Below are positions 6,700 to 7,791 of a stretch of 7,791 nt of DNA, one piece after another (positions within the stretch are counted from its first letter, which is position 1; the number at the start of each line of letters is the position of its first letter). Origin of the DNA: Schlegelella_A sp035493195. GTDB lineage: Bacteria; Pseudomonadota; Gammaproteobacteria; Burkholderiales; Burkholderiaceae_C. The position numbers and the translations under genes are program-made. The notes below the pieces were generated by a model. The model had not been told where the DNA came from. It was given only the letters and a program-made list of their open reading frames with translations, and made no database searches. Location of the stretch: NCBI GenBank assembly GCA_035493195.1, contig DATJIM010000064.1, positions 1 through 7,791 on the forward strand, read 5' to 3'.

Positions 6700-6727
6700 C
6701 TTGAAACCGGGGGAATGCGCCTCAAGT
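6700..6727 (+). promoter_or_regulatory. Candidate sigma-32 heat-shock promoter for grpE
   Basis: CTTGAAA (6700-6706) is a perfect match to the sigma-32 -35 core and is preceded by TTCCCT, which resembles the consensus upstream of it. After 13 bases comes CCTCAAGT (6720-6727), which agrees with CCCCATNT at five of seven specified positions. The same layout and the same 13-base spacer recur before dnaK (7270-7297), which strengthens both. The expected start point, six to eight bases after the -10, falls at about 6733-6735. That is the grpE ATG itself, so the transcript would be leaderless or nearly so. Confidence 0.6.
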
Positions 6728-6734
6728 CCTCCGG
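6707..6734 (+). promoter_or_regulatory. 8-bp hairpin ending at the grpE start codon
   Basis: CCGGGGGA (6707-6714) can pair along its whole length with TCCTCCGG (6727-6734), with one G-U pair and a 12-base loop. The stem ends at the base before the grpE ATG. Its 5' arm contains the only SD-like purine run in the gap (GGGGGA), and its 3' arm contains CCTCC, the anti-SD core. In RNA reading through from hslR it would hide that run. The overlap with the sigma-32 promoter elements means RNA starting at that promoter would lack the hairpin. An RNA thermometer is conceivable but unproven. Confidence 0.4.
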
Positions 6735-7274
6735 ATGAACGCGAACGACACCCCCGCGGCCGAGGCCGCCAGCGGCGCCGACGCGGCGAGCGCCGTCCAA
6801 AAAGAACCGTCCGCCCAGCCCGCTTCCTCCGCCCAGGCCGACCTCGAAGCGCGCCACGCGGAGCTCTCCGACGCCTACCTGCGTGCCAAGGCCGAGATCG
6901 AGAACACGCGCCGGCGCGCCGACGAAGAAGTCGGCAAGGCGCGCAAGTTCGCGATCGAGTCGTTCGCCGAGACGCTGCTGCCGGTGAAGGACAGCCTCGA
7001 GGCGGCGATCGCGACGCCGGCCGCGAGCCCCGAGCAGATCCTCGAGGGCGTCCACGCGACCCTGCGCCAGTTGACGGCGGCGCTCGAGCGAAACAAGGTC
7101 GTCGAGGTCAACCCGCCGGCCGGAACGCGGTTCGATCCGCATCAGCACCAGGCGATCAGCGTCGTTCCCGCTGCACAGGAGCCGAACACCGTCGTCGCCG
7201 TCCTGCAGAAGGGCTATCTCATCGCCGACCGCGTGCTCAGGCCGGCGCTCGTCACCGTCAGCGCGCCGGCTTGA
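6735..7274 (+). CDS. grpE: GrpE, nucleotide exchange factor for DnaK
   Basis: GrpE is a cytoplasmic dimer that opens the DnaK nucleotide-binding domain to release ADP, and it acts as the thermosensor of the DnaK-DnaJ-GrpE cycle. The 179 residues are normal for the family. Residues 1-35 are Ala/Ser-rich and probably disordered. Residues 36-90 form the long dimerising helix (LEARHAELSDAYLRAKAEIENTRRRADEE). A helical segment follows at about 101-120, and the C-terminal beta domain at 125-176 carries the signature FDPHQHQAISVV, then EPNTVVAVLQKGYLIADRVLRPALVTVS. The ATG at 6735 is the only plausible start. No SD lies at normal distance; the nearest purine run (6709-6714) is 20 bases away and can be locked in a hairpin. 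The stop TGA at 7272-7274 sits inside the -35 element of the dnaK promoter candidate. The gene lies 62 bases after hslR and 58 before dnaK. Confidence 0.97.
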   Translation: MNANDTPAAEAASGADAASAVQKEPSAQPASSAQADLEARHAELSDAYLRAKAEIENTRRRADEEVGKARKFAIESFAETLLPVKDSLEAAIATPAASPEQILEGVHATLRQLTAALERNKVVEVNPPAGTRFDPHQHQAISVVPAAQEPNTVVAVLQKGYLIADRVLRPALVTVSAPA

Positions 7275-7297
7275 AAGCGCACCGAGCAACCGCAACT
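7270..7297 (+). promoter_or_regulatory. Candidate sigma-32 heat-shock promoter for dnaK
   Basis: CTTGAAA (7270-7276) followed after exactly 13 bases by CCGCAACT (7290-7297) matches the sigma-32 consensus at all -35 core bases and five of seven specified -10 bases. The -35 overlaps the grpE stop codon. Predicted initiation near 7304 would give a leader of about 28 bases. That leader contains a good ribosome-binding site, GGAG at 7323-7326, six bases before the ATG at 7333. The element would allow dnaK to be transcribed at a higher level than grpE. Confidence 0.6.
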
Positions 7298-7332
7298 CGC
7301 ACCCAACGAATTCACACATCCCGGAGAACAAC

Positions 7333-7791
7333 ATGGCCAAGATCATCGGCATCGACCTCGGCACCACGAACTCGTGCGTCGCGATCATGGAAGGCAACAC
7401 GACCAAGGTGATCGAGAACAGCGAGGGCGCGCGGACGACACCATCGATCGTCGCCTACCAGGACGGCGGCGAGATCCTCGTCGGCGCGTCGGCGAAGCGC
7501 CAGGCGGTGACCAACCCGAAGAACACGATCTACGCGGTGAAGCGCCTCATCGGCCGCAAGTTCACCGAGAAGGAAGTGCAGAAGGACATCGGCCTGATGC
7601 CCTACAAGATCGTCGCCGCCGACAACGGCGACGCCTGGGTCGAGGTGCGGGGCGAGAAGCTCGCGCCGCAGCAGATCTCGGCCGAGATCCTGCGCAAGAT
7701 GAAGAAGACCGCCGAGGACTATCTCGGCGAGAAGGTGACCGAGGCGGTCATCACCGTCCCGGCGTACTTCAACGACTCGCAGCGCCAGGCG
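7333..7791 (+). CDS. dnaK: DnaK (Hsp70 chaperone), 5' part, cut by the window edge
   Basis: The first 153 codons of the Hsp70 chaperone DnaK are present, about a quarter of the usual 640 residues. DnaK binds exposed hydrophobic segments of client proteins in an ATP-driven cycle with DnaJ and GrpE, and it restrains sigma-32. The visible part is the start of the nucleotide-binding domain: the phosphate-1 loop IDLGTTNSCVA at 7-17, then ENSEGARTTPSIVAY, NPKNTIYAVKRLIGRKF, and VTEAVITVPAYFNDSQRQA at the edge. The ATG at 7333 is supported by GGAG at 7323-7326 and the standard MAKIIGIDLGTT N-terminus. The reading frame runs off the window without a stop. dnaJ is expected downstream, but it is not in view. 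Confidence 0.98.
   Translation, partial: MAKIIGIDLGTTNSCVAIMEGNTTKVIENSEGARTTPSIVAYQDGGEILVGASAKRQAVTNPKNTIYAVKRLIGRKFTEKEVQKDIGLMPYKIVAADNGDAWVEVRGEKLAPQQISAEILRKMKKTAEDYLGEKVTEAVITVPAYFNDSQRQA

Noticed and set aside
6461..7411. Plus-strand 316-codon frame crossing hslR, grpE and dnaK
   Set aside because: It overlaps three well-supported genes in the wrong frame and reads as Arg/Pro/Ala low-complexity sequence.

Overview
The window is a GC-rich stretch (roughly two-thirds G+C, judged by eye) of a bacterial chromosome. It is most likely from a betaproteobacterium near Burkholderiales or Rhodocyclales. The reasons are the order hemH ... hslR (Hsp15) - grpE - dnaK, a ferrochelatase and DnaK N-terminus that read like betaproteobacterial ones, and sigma-32-type promoters before the chaperone genes. 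Every complete gene is on the + strand. The long minus-strand reading frames are codon-bias shadows.

Layout. Bases 1-36 are the last codons of an unidentified upstream gene, closed by a strong intrinsic terminator (51-83). A new transcription unit then starts with a class III adenylate cyclase-FHA fusion (137-1162). Its stop codon overlaps the GTG start of ferrochelatase hemH (1159-2250). After a 100-base gap comes a tight three-gene ABC importer cassette of the FbpABC/AfuABC type: periplasmic binding protein (2351-3448), fused two-domain permease (3449-5131) and ATPase (5124-6230). Next is an Hsp15/HslR S4-domain RNA-binding protein (6250-6672), then grpE (6735-7274) and the first 153 codons of dnaK (7333-7791, cut by the window edge).

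How the genes fit together. HemH inserts Fe2+ into protoporphyrin IX. The importer beside it belongs to a superfamily that includes ferric-iron transporters, so iron supply for haem is an attractive link. However, the binding protein lacks an obvious ferric-binding Tyr-Tyr pair, so the substrate is open. HslR, GrpE and DnaK are heat-shock functions: rescue of stalled 50S-peptidyl-tRNA, nucleotide exchange, and the Hsp70 chaperone itself. The cyclase-FHA protein could couple a cAMP signal and phosphothreonine recognition to the same unit, but this is inference from gene overlap only.

Most interesting signals. Two matching heat-shock promoter candidates, CTTGAAA-N13-CCNCAANT, lie before grpE and dnaK with identical spacing. 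The grpE copy is so close to the ATG that its transcript would be nearly leaderless. An 8-bp hairpin fills the same space and would exist only in read-through RNA. I see no CRISPR array, insertion sequence, tRNA, rRNA or clear novel defence-type system. The window is mostly conserved chromosomal housekeeping with an inserted transporter cassette.
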